Source: Acidobacteriota bacterium (GTDB lineage: Bacteria > Acidobacteriota > Terriglobia > Bryobacterales > Bryobacteraceae). From it: a stretch of DNA of 62,026 nucleotides. This document shows positions 1 to 7,277 of the stretch, piece by piece; within the stretch, counting starts at the first letter, position 1; the number at the start of each line of letters is the position of its first letter. A program made the position numbers and the translations under genes. The notes beneath the pieces were generated by a model that saw nothing but the letters and a program-made list of their open reading frames with translations, was not told the origin of the DNA and made no database searches. The stretch is from contig JACQZR010000215.1 in assembly GCA_016213775.1 (NCBI GenBank), positions 1 to 62,026 on the forward strand. Direction: 5' to 3'.

Positions 1-87
1 CGCTGCGTTCAACCGCCGGATGCGGAAAACCGCACGTCCGGTGGTGTGGGAGGGTGACGGGGCACAAACCCCGTCACTCGACCCGAT
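1..87 (+). mobile_element. Group II intron 3' end (domains V and VI), partial
   Basis: Only the 3' tail of the element lies in the window. Domain V can be folded from 12-45: nine base pairs (12-20 with 37-45), a two-base bulge at 35-36, five more pairs (21-25 with 30-34) and an AAAA loop. C14-G15-C16 fits a CGC-type catalytic triad, which is known from group IIC introns. Domain VI is a GTGACGGGG/CCCCGTCAC hairpin (54-62 with 69-77). A likely bulged branch-point A at 81 lies seven bases before a 3' end in CGAT at 87. The intron-encoded reverse transcriptase would lie left of the window. It ends 17 bases from the hypB stop, so it sits just downstream of the hyp operon, which suits class C introns that insert after terminators. 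Confidence 0.75.
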
Positions 88-104
88 CAGGACGAACCAA
101 GAAG

Positions 105-761
105 CTATGCGCGTGCGCGGACGCGGGCGAGCAGCCAGTGCATCCACGCGTCGATCCCCGCTCCGCTGAGTGCGCTCGTCTCGATGATCTCGATGGCGGG
201 GTTGATGGCGGCAGCGTTGGCGCGCGCCTGCGCGACGTCGAATGGGACGTACGGCAGCAGGTCGATTTTGTTCAGTACCATCAGGCGCGAGCGGTGAAAT
301 GCTCCGGGGTATTTGAGCGGTTTGTCCTCGCCCTCGGTCACCGAGAGAATCACGATTTTGCATTCCTCACCGAGGTCGTAGCTGGTGGGGCAAACCAGGT
401 TACCGACGTTCTCAATGATCAGCAGATCCAGTTCGGGGGAGGGCCAGTTCGCGAGCGCCTTCTCGATCATGCGCGCGTCCAGGTGACATGCTCCGGCGGT
501 AGTGATCTGTTGGACCGGAAAGCCGTAGCGGGCAAGACGCCGCGCGTCGTTGTCGGTCTGGATATCGCCGGTGAGAACAGCCGCCCGCATGGATTGCGGG
601 AGACGCTCCAGAGTGCGTTCGAGCAGCAGCGTCTTGCCTGATCCTGGAGAACTGATGCAGTTCACCACCAGCGTGCCCTGCTCGTGGAAGCGATCGCGGA
701 GCGAAGCCGCGATGCGGTCATTCTCATTGAGGATCTTCTTCTCCACTGTGACGCGTTCCAT
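105..761 (-). CDS. hypB: HypB, hydrogenase nickel incorporation GTPase
   Basis: SIMIBI-class GTPase that delivers nickel to the large subunit of [NiFe]-hydrogenase, working with HypA in the cytoplasm. Visible motifs from the ATG are the P-loop SSPGSGKT (about 37-44), the metal site ACH (C92/H93), GDIQTDNDA, NVGNLVCP and NKID (164-167). There is no His-rich or CxxCGC N-terminal nickel store, so it is the short form. I chose ATG 761 because it overlaps the hypA stop as TGATG and has GGAGGA about eight bases upstream. A GTG lies one codon earlier. It is the last gene of hypCDEAB, and a group II intron ends just beyond it. Confidence 0.95.
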   Translation of the reverse strand: MERVTVEKKILNENDRIAASLRDRFHEQGTLVVNCISSPGSGKTLLLERTLERLPQSMRAAVLTGDIQTDNDARRLARYGFPVQQITTAGACHLDARMIEKALANWPSPELDLLIIENVGNLVCPTSYDLGEECKIVILSVTEGEDKPLKYPGAFHRSRLMVLNKIDLLPYVPFDVAQARANAAAINPAIEIIETSALSGAGIDAWMHWLLARVRARA

Positions 762-1015
762 CACGTTTCGTCCTCCAGTTCGAGGTAGGCGATGTCGAGG
801 TCCGCGGTCTTTTCACGGAACTCGATTTCGAGCGCAGCCCCGGCAAGCGTTGTCTCACTGACGAGCGTTTCAAAGCAGAAACGGAGCGACTCGACATCCA
901 CGCCGGCCCATTCGCCCAACCGCACGCCCACGCGAGTGACGGCGGCGCGCGGGTACTCCGCGCACTGCTGATTCACGGCGTCGATGAGCGAAGTGGCGAT
1001 GGACATTTCGTGCAT
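761..1015 (-). CDS. hypA: HypA-like nickel chaperone lacking the zinc domain
   Basis: HypA normally has about 113 residues: an N-terminal nickel-binding MHEM and a C-terminal zinc domain with two CxxC pairs. This protein has 84 residues. It begins MHEMSIATSLIDAV, keeps the central LRFCFETLV region, then passes from EIEFREKTA straight to the usual last strand LDIAYLELE. All four zinc cysteines are absent while both flanks look normal and in frame, so an internal deletion of about 35 residues is the simplest explanation. It starts two bases after hypE and its stop overlaps hypB. Nickel binding through Met1-His2-Glu3 may remain. Whether it can still act with HypB is unclear. Confidence 0.85.
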   Translation of the reverse strand: MHEMSIATSLIDAVNQQCAEYPRAAVTRVGVRLGEWAGVDVESLRFCFETLVSETTLAGAALEIEFREKTADLDIAYLELEDET

Positions 1016-1017
1016 GG

Positions 1018-2058
1018 CTAACAGATCCTCGGCAATTGATCGCCCGACAACATATCGACGATCCGAGTGGTCCCGAACGCGGTTCGCATGGTTACCATGC
1101 CGGGGTTGTTGCCGGTGACCGTTCCGATAATGGCGGAGTGCGCGCCCTGCGGATGGTGGCGCATTGCTTCGAGCACTGCACGGGCGCTCTCCGGCGGAAC
1201 AATGGCTACGAGTTTGCCTTCATTCGCGACGTAGAGCGGATCGAGTCCAAGCACCTCGCAGGCGCCGCGCACTTCCTCGCGAATGGGGATGGCCGTCTCG
1301 TCGATGGTCATGCCAACGCGCGCCGATGCCGCGATTTCATTCAGCGTGGACGAAAGCCCTCCGCGCGTCGGATCGCGCAGACAGCGGATGTCCGGCGATG
1401 TACTCAGCATGTTGCGCACGAGAGTGTGCAGCGGAGCGGAATCGCTCTGCAGCAGGGTGTCGAACTGAATGCCCTCGCGCTCGGAAAGAATCGCAATGCC
1501 GTGATCGCCGATGTAGCCCGAGAGCAGGATGATGTCGCCGGGGCGCGCGTTGGCGGCGCTCAAATGAACACCCTCGCGTACGAGACCGATGCCGGTGGTG
1601 TTGATGAAAAGCTGATCGCCGCTGCCCCGTTCCACCACTTTGGTGTCACCGGTGACGATGTCGACTCCGGCCGCGCGAGCGGCTTCCGCCATGGACTTCA
1701 CGATCTTGCCCAACGTGGCCACTTCAAGGCCCTCCTCCAGCAGGAATGCCGCACTGAGAAACACCGGCTCGGCGCCACCCATCGCAAGATCGTTGATGGT
1801 GCCGTGTACCGAGAGTGAGCCGATGTTGCCACCGCGAAAGAAGAGGGGCTTCACGACAAACGTATCCGTGCTGAAGGCGAGGCGCCGGCCGTTCAGTTCC
1901 AGCGTGGCCTGATCTTCCAGCTTGTTCAGGATCGGATTGCCCAGGTGCGGGAGAAACACCTCGCGCATGAGTTCCGCGGAAAGCCGACCGCCGGAGCCGT
2001 GGCCGAGCAGAATACGGTCCTTTGCCGGAAGCGAAATGGGGCAGGAGGCGATGGTCAT
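1018..2058 (-). CDS. hypE: HypE, carbamoyl dehydratase of hydrogenase maturation
   Basis: PurM-like ATPase that dehydrates the carbamoyl group on its own C-terminal cysteine to thiocyanate, giving the cyanide ligands of the [NiFe] site. The 346 residues match the family length. Visible signs are GHGSGG near the N-terminus, [29 protein letters not shown], the DPTRGG segment and the diagnostic C-terminal PRIC ending in the modified cysteine. Its start overlaps the hypD stop as ATGA, so it is translationally coupled to HypD, its partner in the HypC-HypD-HypE pathway. HypF, which carbamoylates HypE, is not in the window. Confidence 0.96.
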   Translation of the reverse strand: MTIASCPISLPAKDRILLGHGSGGRLSAELMREVFLPHLGNPILNKLEDQATLELNGRRLAFSTDTFVVKPLFFRGGNIGSLSVHGTINDLAMGGAEPVFLSAAFLLEEGLEVATLGKIVKSMAEAARAAGVDIVTGDTKVVERGSGDQLFINTTGIGLVREGVHLSAANARPGDIILLSGYIGDHGIAILSEREGIQFDTLLQSDSAPLHTLVRNMLSTSPDIRCLRDPTRGGLSSTLNEIAASARVGMTIDETAIPIREEVRGACEVLGLDPLYVANEGKLVAIVPPESARAVLEAMRHHPQGAHSAIIGTVTGNNPGMVTMRTAFGTTRIVDMLSGDQLPRIC

Positions 2059-3164
2059 ACAGTCTGCAACTCCGTGAGGGCGTGACGCCGGTATTGATAG
2101 TAGGCCGCGCAGGCGCCTTCGCTCGAAACCATCGGCGCGCCTAGAGGCAGATCAGGCGTGCAGCGCTTTCCGAACGCCGGGCAATCGGTGGGCTTCTTCA
2201 GACCTTGCAGCACTTGCGCCGCGATGCATTCCGCAGGTTCGGCAACGCTGGTGGTAGAGAGCCCGAAAATGCGCGCCGCATCGTGCGCGGCATACTCTTC
2301 CCGGAGCCGGTAACCCGACAGCGGGATCTCGCCGATGCCGCGCCATTTCATGTCCCACGGTTGGAAGACTTCCAGCATTCGCTGGCGGGCGGCGCGATTG
2401 CCTTCGCGCGTGACGCTACGCACATACTGGTTTTCCACTTCGTGGCGGCCGGCTTCCAACTGCCGCACGAGCATACTGGTGGCCTGCAGCAGGTCGAGCG
2501 GTTCAAAGCCGCCAACCACAAACGGGATCCGGAATTCCGATGCCAAAGCTTCGTACTCGGAGTAGCCCATCACCGTGCAGACGTGCCCCGGCGCAATGAA
2601 ACCCTGGACGCGGTTGGCGGGTGATTGGAGCAGGAGCCTTATCGCCGGCGGCACCAGCACATGCGAAACGAGCAGCGAGAAGTTGGTGAGCCCTTCGCGT
2701 TTGGCCTGGTATACGGCCATCGCATTGGCTGGCGCTGTGGTTTCAAAGCCGACCGCGAAGAACACCACCTGCCGGTGGCGATTCCTGCGGGCAATGTTCA
2801 CCGCTTCCATCGGCGAATATGTGATGCGCACATCGCCGCCGAGGGCCTTGACGCGGAACAGGTCCGATTGCGAGCCGGGTACGCGCAGCATATCGCCATA
2901 GGACACAAAAATCACCTCCGGCTGCGATGCAATGGTGATCGCGCGGTCGATGGTCTCCAGCGGCGTGACGCACACCGGGCAGCCAGGCCCGTGCACGAGC
3001 TCGACATTGGCGGGCAGTAGATCGTCGATGCCGTAGCGCATCAGAGTGTGCGTCTGGCCGCCGCAGATTTCCATGAGGACCCACTTGTGCCTGGCCTGTT
3101 TGTGAATCTCAGACACAAGAGATTGGGCCAGCGCCGGATCGCGGTATTCGTCCTGGTACTTCAT
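2055..3164 (-). CDS. hypD: HypD, Fe-S scaffold for the Fe(CN)2CO unit
   Basis: HypD carries a [4Fe-4S] cluster and, with HypC, assembles the Fe(CN)2CO moiety of [NiFe]-hydrogenase. The 369 residues contain the family hallmarks: [12 protein letters not shown] (C34), [11 protein letters not shown] (C62 and C65), [10 protein letters not shown], and a C-terminal region with spaced cysteines ([16 protein letters not shown] and EGACAAYY) that supplies cluster ligands. The start overlaps the hypC stop by four bases and the stop overlaps the hypE start by four, so the genes are tightly coupled. Confidence 0.96.
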   Translation of the reverse strand: MKYQDEYRDPALAQSLVSEIHKQARHKWVLMEICGGQTHTLMRYGIDDLLPANVELVHGPGCPVCVTPLETIDRAITIASQPEVIFVSYGDMLRVPGSQSDLFRVKALGGDVRITYSPMEAVNIARRNRHRQVVFFAVGFETTAPANAMAVYQAKREGLTNFSLLVSHVLVPPAIRLLLQSPANRVQGFIAPGHVCTVMGYSEYEALASEFRIPFVVGGFEPLDLLQATSMLVRQLEAGRHEVENQYVRSVTREGNRAARQRMLEVFQPWDMKWRGIGEIPLSGYRLREEYAAHDAARIFGLSTTSVAEPAECIAAQVLQGLKKPTDCPAFGKRCTPDLPLGAPMVSSEGACAAYYQYRRHALTELQTV

Positions 3165-3412
3165 GGTGTTGTCCCCAACTCCTCTTCGATCGCGCCGAGT
3201 TGTCTCAGCAGTTGGAAGGTGCGCTCGGCTTCCTCGGGGTCGATCCGGCTGATGGCGAAGCCGACGTGGACCAGCACGTAGTCGCCGGGTTGGGCCTCAG
3301 GGACGAAGTCGAGGTAGGCGTCGCGCAGGATGCCGCCGAACTGAATGCGTCCGATGCGCATGCCGTCGGTCTCTTTGGCTTCCAGAATACGGCCGGGGAC
3401 GGCCAGGCACAT
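3161..3412 (-). CDS. hypC: HypC, hydrogenase maturation chaperone
   Basis: Small OB-fold chaperone that binds HypD and the hydrogenase large-subunit precursor during iron-ligand insertion. The 83 residues begin MCLAVPG, with the essential Cys2 exposed after removal of the initiator Met, and include [15 protein letters not shown], typical of the family. It is the first gene of hypCDEAB. The 169 bases upstream, up to the methyltransferase stop at 3582, should hold the operon promoter, although no convincing -35/-10 pair was picked out. The hydrogenase structural genes are not in the window, so which hydrogenase is matured cannot be told. Confidence 0.95.
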   Translation of the reverse strand: MCLAVPGRILEAKETDGMRIGRIQFGGILRDAYLDFVPEAQPGDYVLVHVGFAISRIDPEEAERTFQLLRQLGAIEEELGTTP

Positions 3413-3581
3413 ACAGCCTCCATTTCTGCGGATTGCTGCGTGATAGGAGCAATCGGGGCACCAAAGGAGGTGGGTGGTTTTGCCGCCGATTCTTGGGCCC
3501 GGGTGGGTGTAGAGGAACGCCTCGGGGTGGAGTCACACAGAGGGTGGTTGAGATTCCGCTGGACAGTGCGATCGATTACCG

Positions 3582-4136
3582 CTATTTCCTTGCGCTGTCA
3601 ACTGAAGTCACCGCGATTCTCTGGTAGGTGTACGTCATTGGGCGTGGTCCGGGGAGATAACACGTCTTCAGCTCGGGGATGCGAAAGCCTGCCTGAGAGA
3701 TGATCTCGTCGATAGGGCGGTTGAGATGGCAGCCGCCTCCAATGTGTTTCCAGACAGGGGTCAAGCGATCCTGCCAGACGGCGACGTTGGCATTGGGAGC
3801 AGCGCCATGCTCGATGAAGATGAGCTGACCGCCCGGCTTAAGAACTCGCCTGACTTCGGCGAGCGCCTTTGACGGGTTGCCAATAGAACAGAGAGTCCAC
3901 GTCAGGACCGTGGTGTCGATACTGGCGTTTGCCAGTGGAAGCGGATCTTCGGCGGATTGATGGATGAAGTCGATGGGTGAGGCGTCTGGAGGAATCCGGC
4001 GGCGGGCGATCCGTTGGAGCTCGAGGACGTCGCCTTTGGCCATCGGGATCCAGATCTTCCGGAGGCGGGCGGTGTCTTTGCTCCTCATCGCGAGATCGAT
4101 GAGCCGGGGCAGGACGTACTTTGCATAACAGCCCAT
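3582..4136 (-). CDS. Class I methyltransferase-like protein missing the SAM-binding loop
   Basis: The 184 residues look like the small class I SAM-dependent methyltransferases that begin MGxYxxxVLPRLIDLAM. Present are SAEDPLPLANASIDTTVLTWTL, VLKPGGQLIFIEHG, WQDRLTPVWK, GGCHLNRPID and PGPRPMTY. However, GDVLEL runs directly into QRIARRR, where the family has the glycine-rich motif I (E/DxGxGxG) and the acidic residue that binds the SAM ribose. About 30 residues are absent in frame. As written it should not bind SAM normally. It starts 11 bases after the MFS gene and is last in the ArsR-rhodanese operon. A recent in-frame deletion or an assembly collapse would both explain it. Confidence 0.75.
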   Translation of the reverse strand: MGCYAKYVLPRLIDLAMRSKDTARLRKIWIPMAKGDVLELQRIARRRIPPDASPIDFIHQSAEDPLPLANASIDTTVLTWTLCSIGNPSKALAEVRRVLKPGGQLIFIEHGAAPNANVAVWQDRLTPVWKHIGGGCHLNRPIDEIISQAGFRIPELKTCYLPGPRPMTYTYQRIAVTSVDSARK

Positions 4137-4147
4137 TTGCTCACTCC

Positions 4148-5416
4148 TTATCCGGGTCCCTTCGTGGGATGAGTTTCATACATAACGAACGCGACAACAG
4201 CTCCCGAGAAGAACGTCAGGCAGCCGACGGCTGCGATAGCCCAGAGCATTCCAAGACGGTCGGCGAGCGTACCCGCTACCACAGCGCCGAGCGCATAACC
4301 GCCGTCCCGCCACAAGCGGTAGACTCCCACTGAGGATGCGCGCCACTCCGGGCGGGCAACGTCACCGATTGCGGCGAGGAGCACCGGGTAGACCATTGCT
4401 GTTCCCACGCCGAGCAGCGCTGCGCACACCGCCCATTCGGTGAACCCGGAGGTAAAGACGAGGGCAAGTATGCTCACCCCCTGAAGGACCATGCCACTGG
4501 CGATGAGCCATTTGCGTCCGAGACGATCGGAAAGGGCTCCGGTGCCGAGTTGGGTGACGCCCCAGAAGGCGGGGTACAGTGCCCCGAGGATGCTGATTTC
4601 CCGAAGGGAAAGACCACGGGAAGCGAAGTAGAGGGGAAAGAGTCCCCAAGCCATGCCGTCATTGAGGTTGTTGATCATCCCGGCCTGGCTGACCGCGAAA
4701 AGCGCCCGGTTCTTCCAGCTTGTCAGACAGAAGACGCTCCAGAAGGGGAGTTTGGCGGCGTTGGTGAAATGGGCGGTAACTTCGTGATGCACGTGGTGCA
4801 GCGACTCGCGCACAAACGCGACGGACAGGAACAAGCCCGCGGCGGCGGAGAGTCCACCGATGTACAACGGGACGGCGCGCAGCGTCAGGCTGGTGGCGAG
4901 GTAGCCTGAGCCCAACGCGGCCAGCGAGACAGCGAGGTAGCCCGCGGCTTCGTTCAATCCCATTGCGAGGCCGCGATTCTTCGGCCCAACCAGATCGATC
5001 TTCATGATGACCGTAGTGGACCAGCACAAGCCTTGATTGAGCCCCAGCAGGATGTTGGCGGCGACAATCCATTGCCAGGTGGGGGCATAGAAGATGAGCG
5101 GCGGCAGAGGGAGCGCCAACAGCCATCCGGCGATGAGGATCCGTTTGCGGCCGGCATGATCGCTGAGCCGGCCTGCAGCCACGTTTGCCAGTGCTTTGGT
5201 GAGCCCGAAGGTCACGATAAAGGAGAGAATCGCAGCGCGGGAGACAATGCCGAATTCCTGCTCGGCGATCAACGGGAGCACGACGCGCTCCATGCCGACC
5301 ATCGAGCCGACGAACGCGTTGACGGCAACAAGGAGAGAAAACTGCTGCCAGTTCTGGCGAAGCCCCAGGCTCACTCCTGCTTTGGCGGTGGGGATGGGGT
5401 TAAGAAGAGACGGCAC
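4148..5416 (-). CDS. Major facilitator superfamily transporter
   Basis: About 422 residues with the alternating hydrophobic segments of a 12-helix MFS permease, and the loop motif GRLSDHAGRKR after helix 2 repeated as GALSDRLGRK in the second half, which is typical of drug/metabolite proton antiporters. The open frame runs upstream to 5620, but that part overlaps the rhodanese-MBL gene and reads as low-quality Arg/Ser/Pro-rich sequence. I chose GTG 5416, with GGAG nine bases upstream and a 17-base overlap with the previous gene. Its position suggests export or uptake of a sulfur compound, but the substrate cannot be read from sequence. Confidence 0.88.
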   Translation of the reverse strand: MPSLLNPIPTAKAGVSLGLRQNWQQFSLLVAVNAFVGSMVGMERVVLPLIAEQEFGIVSRAAILSFIVTFGLTKALANVAAGRLSDHAGRKRILIAGWLLALPLPPLIFYAPTWQWIVAANILLGLNQGLCWSTTVIMKIDLVGPKNRGLAMGLNEAAGYLAVSLAALGSGYLATSLTLRAVPLYIGGLSAAAGLFLSVAFVRESLHHVHHEVTAHFTNAAKLPFWSVFCLTSWKNRALFAVSQAGMINNLNDGMAWGLFPLYFASRGLSLREISILGALYPAFWGVTQLGTGALSDRLGRKWLIASGMVLQGVSILALVFTSGFTEWAVCAALLGVGTAMVYPVLLAAIGDVARPEWRASSVGVYRLWRDGGYALGAVVAGTLADRLGMLWAIAAVGCLTFFSGAVVAFVMYETHPTKGPG

Positions 5417-6518
5417 AACGATTCGCTCCAGCCTCCAGGTCCGCCGGATCACCCTCAGGCAGGATGCCTGCCTCGTTGCATTCCACGATGCGCGTAAAAT
5501 TGGGCGGTGTCTCCGGAATGCGTGCGAGTATGCGCTCGGTGAATTCCTGCTCGGAGGAAAGCCAGCCGCTGAGACGGCTGCGGATGTCGCCGACGGAGGC
5601 GGTGAGCGGCACTCCGTCAAAAGCTATGGGTTCGCTCGCATGTCCAGGCAGGACCAGCATGCCCGGAGCGAAGTCCAGCAGTTGTGCGAGTGAATGATAA
5701 AGCAAGCCGGCGCGTTGGCGCGCCGCGTCCGGGTTGGCGTGCAGGTCGGGCCTGCCAACTCCGGAAAGAAAGAGGGTATCCCCAGTGAAGAGCGCCATTC
5801 CCTCCAAAACGTAAGTTGTACTCTCCAGCGTATGGCCTTGGGTCAACAGGACCGAAAGCGCCGCTTTGCCAAAGGTGACCTTGTCTCCGTTCCGGAGCGG
5901 CGTGAACGGAAAGCTTGCGCGCCCCTGGTGAGGAAGCAGAAGGGCCGCGCCGGTCTCCTCTGACAGTGCCCGGGAACGCGACAGATGGTCCGCATGAATA
6001 TGTGTGTCGAGCACGAACCTGATTCGCAGACCAAGTTGACCGGCAAGTTCCTGGTAGACGTGCGGGGGGAGGGATGCGTCGATCACAACCGCGTCCGGAC
6101 CCGACCCGAGGAGGTAGGAAAGACATCCTTTCCCCGTGCGCCGGACCTGGATAACGCGGAGGCTCTCGGCATGTTCATCAGCGAGCGGAACCGTTGCCGT
6201 GTTCCATGCCAGGCTCCACGACTTCATGCCACCCTGTAAAAAGAGCGCGTCAAAGCCGCGGGCCTGGAGCGACTGTGAGGCAACCTGACTGACAACTCCC
6301 ATGTTGCAGATGGTGACCACCGGGACATCTGCGGGCAGCACGGCGTCAGCGAGAGGGCCTGGACTTCCTTGCCTCAGGTGGTGATAGGCGTCAATGTGGA
6401 GACTGCCCGGAATCGACCATTGCGCCCGATCGTCGCCGGTGCGGATATCGAGGACTGTCACAGGCTTCCGGCTCGTAAGCCATTGCCGCAGTGTTTCGGC
6501 GGTAATCGAGGCACTCAC
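5400..6518 (-). CDS. Rhodanese-metallo-beta-lactamase fold protein (persulfide dioxygenase-like)
   Basis: Two-domain cytoplasmic protein. Residues about 5-110 are a rhodanese domain with the candidate catalytic cysteine C71 in CNMGVVS. Residues about 125-320 are a metallo-beta-lactamase domain with THIHADHL (H173, H175, D177, H178), GHTLEST, TGDTLF and PGHAS, the metal set of ETHE1/Blh-type persulfide dioxygenases and glyoxalase II. I chose GTG 6518 because it overlaps the upstream stop as GTGA; the frame continues to 6560 without good sequence. Linked to an ArsR-rhodanese regulator, it probably handles persulfide or thiosulfate sulfur. The order (rhodanese first) is the reverse of the common MBL-rhodanese fusion. 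Confidence 0.88.
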   Translation of the reverse strand: MSASITAETLRQWLTSRKPVTVLDIRTGDDRAQWSIPGSLHIDAYHHLRQGSPGPLADAVLPADVPVVTICNMGVVSQVASQSLQARGFDALFLQGGMKSWSLAWNTATVPLADEHAESLRVIQVRRTGKGCLSYLLGSGPDAVVIDASLPPHVYQELAGQLGLRIRFVLDTHIHADHLSRSRALSEETGAALLLPHQGRASFPFTPLRNGDKVTFGKAALSVLLTQGHTLESTTYVLEGMALFTGDTLFLSGVGRPDLHANPDAARQRAGLLYHSLAQLLDFAPGMLVLPGHASEPIAFDGVPLTASVGDIRSRLSGWLSSEQEFTERILARIPETPPNFTRIVECNEAGILPEGDPADLEAGANRCAVSS

Positions 6519-7195
6519 TGCTGCACCCCCGTTGCTACCGGCAGACCCTGCATCTTCCAATCGGGAAAACCCGTCTCGAGACGCACGGCGTGGTAACCGT
6601 GGCTGCGCAACAGGGTCACTGCCTCGTCGGCGAAAACACAGTAAGGCCCGCGGCAGTAGGCAACAACCGTGCTCCGCCTGGGAATCTCCTTGAGTCGCTT
6701 CTGGAGGGTTGCCATGGGGATGGATCTTGCGTCGGCGATGTGTCCGGCGCGAAACTCCTTCTCCGGCCGCACATCGAGGACGACCACGTCTCTTTTCTTT
6801 AGCCGTGCCAGCAATTCGCCGTTGGTGATGGCTTGCAGCGACGAGCGGTCTTTCAGATAGGTCTGCACCACGCGCGACACTTCGGCCAGCCGCTCTTCGC
6901 CGACCCGGCGGAACGACAGGTAAAGGTCGAGGACGTTTTCGCCGGCCAGTCGATAGCGGGCGTAGAGTCCGTCGCGTTGCACTGAGACGAGCCGCGCGGC
7001 GTGTAAGATCCGCAGATGCTGGGAGCAGTTTGCCACGGAGAGTGATGCGGCTTCAGCGAGTTCCTCGACGCTGAACTCGCGCTGAGCGAGCAAGTCGAGG
7101 AGTTCCAGGCGCCGCCCGCTCGACAGGGCTTTGCCGATGCGCGCGAACTGTTCAAAGATCTCGTCCTTGAACCGGCGTTTTGCTATAGGATCCAT
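6515..7195 (-). CDS. ArsR-family regulator fused to a rhodanese domain
   Basis: The 226 residues comprise an ArsR/SmtB winged helix (about 10-110; recognition region SVANCSQHLRILHAARLVSVQRDG, with C57) and a C-terminal rhodanese domain (about 120-220) with VVLDVRPEKEFRAGHI and the active-site loop CRGPYC (C181 and C186). The classical ELCVCDL metal site is absent, so the signal is more likely a reactive sulfur species sensed by cysteines than a metal. It is the first gene of a four-gene operon. A 9-bp palindrome lies eight bases upstream of its start, as expected for autorepression. Confidence 0.92.
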   Translation of the reverse strand: MDPIAKRRFKDEIFEQFARIGKALSSGRRLELLDLLAQREFSVEELAEAASLSVANCSQHLRILHAARLVSVQRDGLYARYRLAGENVLDLYLSFRRVGEERLAEVSRVVQTYLKDRSSLQAITNGELLARLKKRDVVVLDVRPEKEFRAGHIADARSIPMATLQKRLKEIPRRSTVVAYCRGPYCVFADEAVTLLRSHGYHAVRLETGFPDWKMQGLPVATGVQQ

Positions 7196-7202
7196 TACTC
7201 AA

Positions 7203-7226
7203 CTATTCAAGCAATTACTTGAATAG
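7203..7226. promoter_or_regulatory. Palindromic operator for the ArsR-rhodanese regulator
   Basis: CTATTCAAG (7203-7211), six bases, then CTTGAATAG (7218-7226): a perfect 9-bp inverted repeat. The ATTCAA...TTGAAT core resembles known ArsR/SmtB operators. It lies between the divergently oriented regulator (start 7195) and the PQQ-propeller gene (start near 7278), so one bound dimer could repress the operon and affect the propeller gene. Confidence 0.75.
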
Positions 7227-7277
7227 ATGTCAAGTGACCCATGCGCGTTGCCGGAGGTTGGGGTAGTGCTTGATAGT

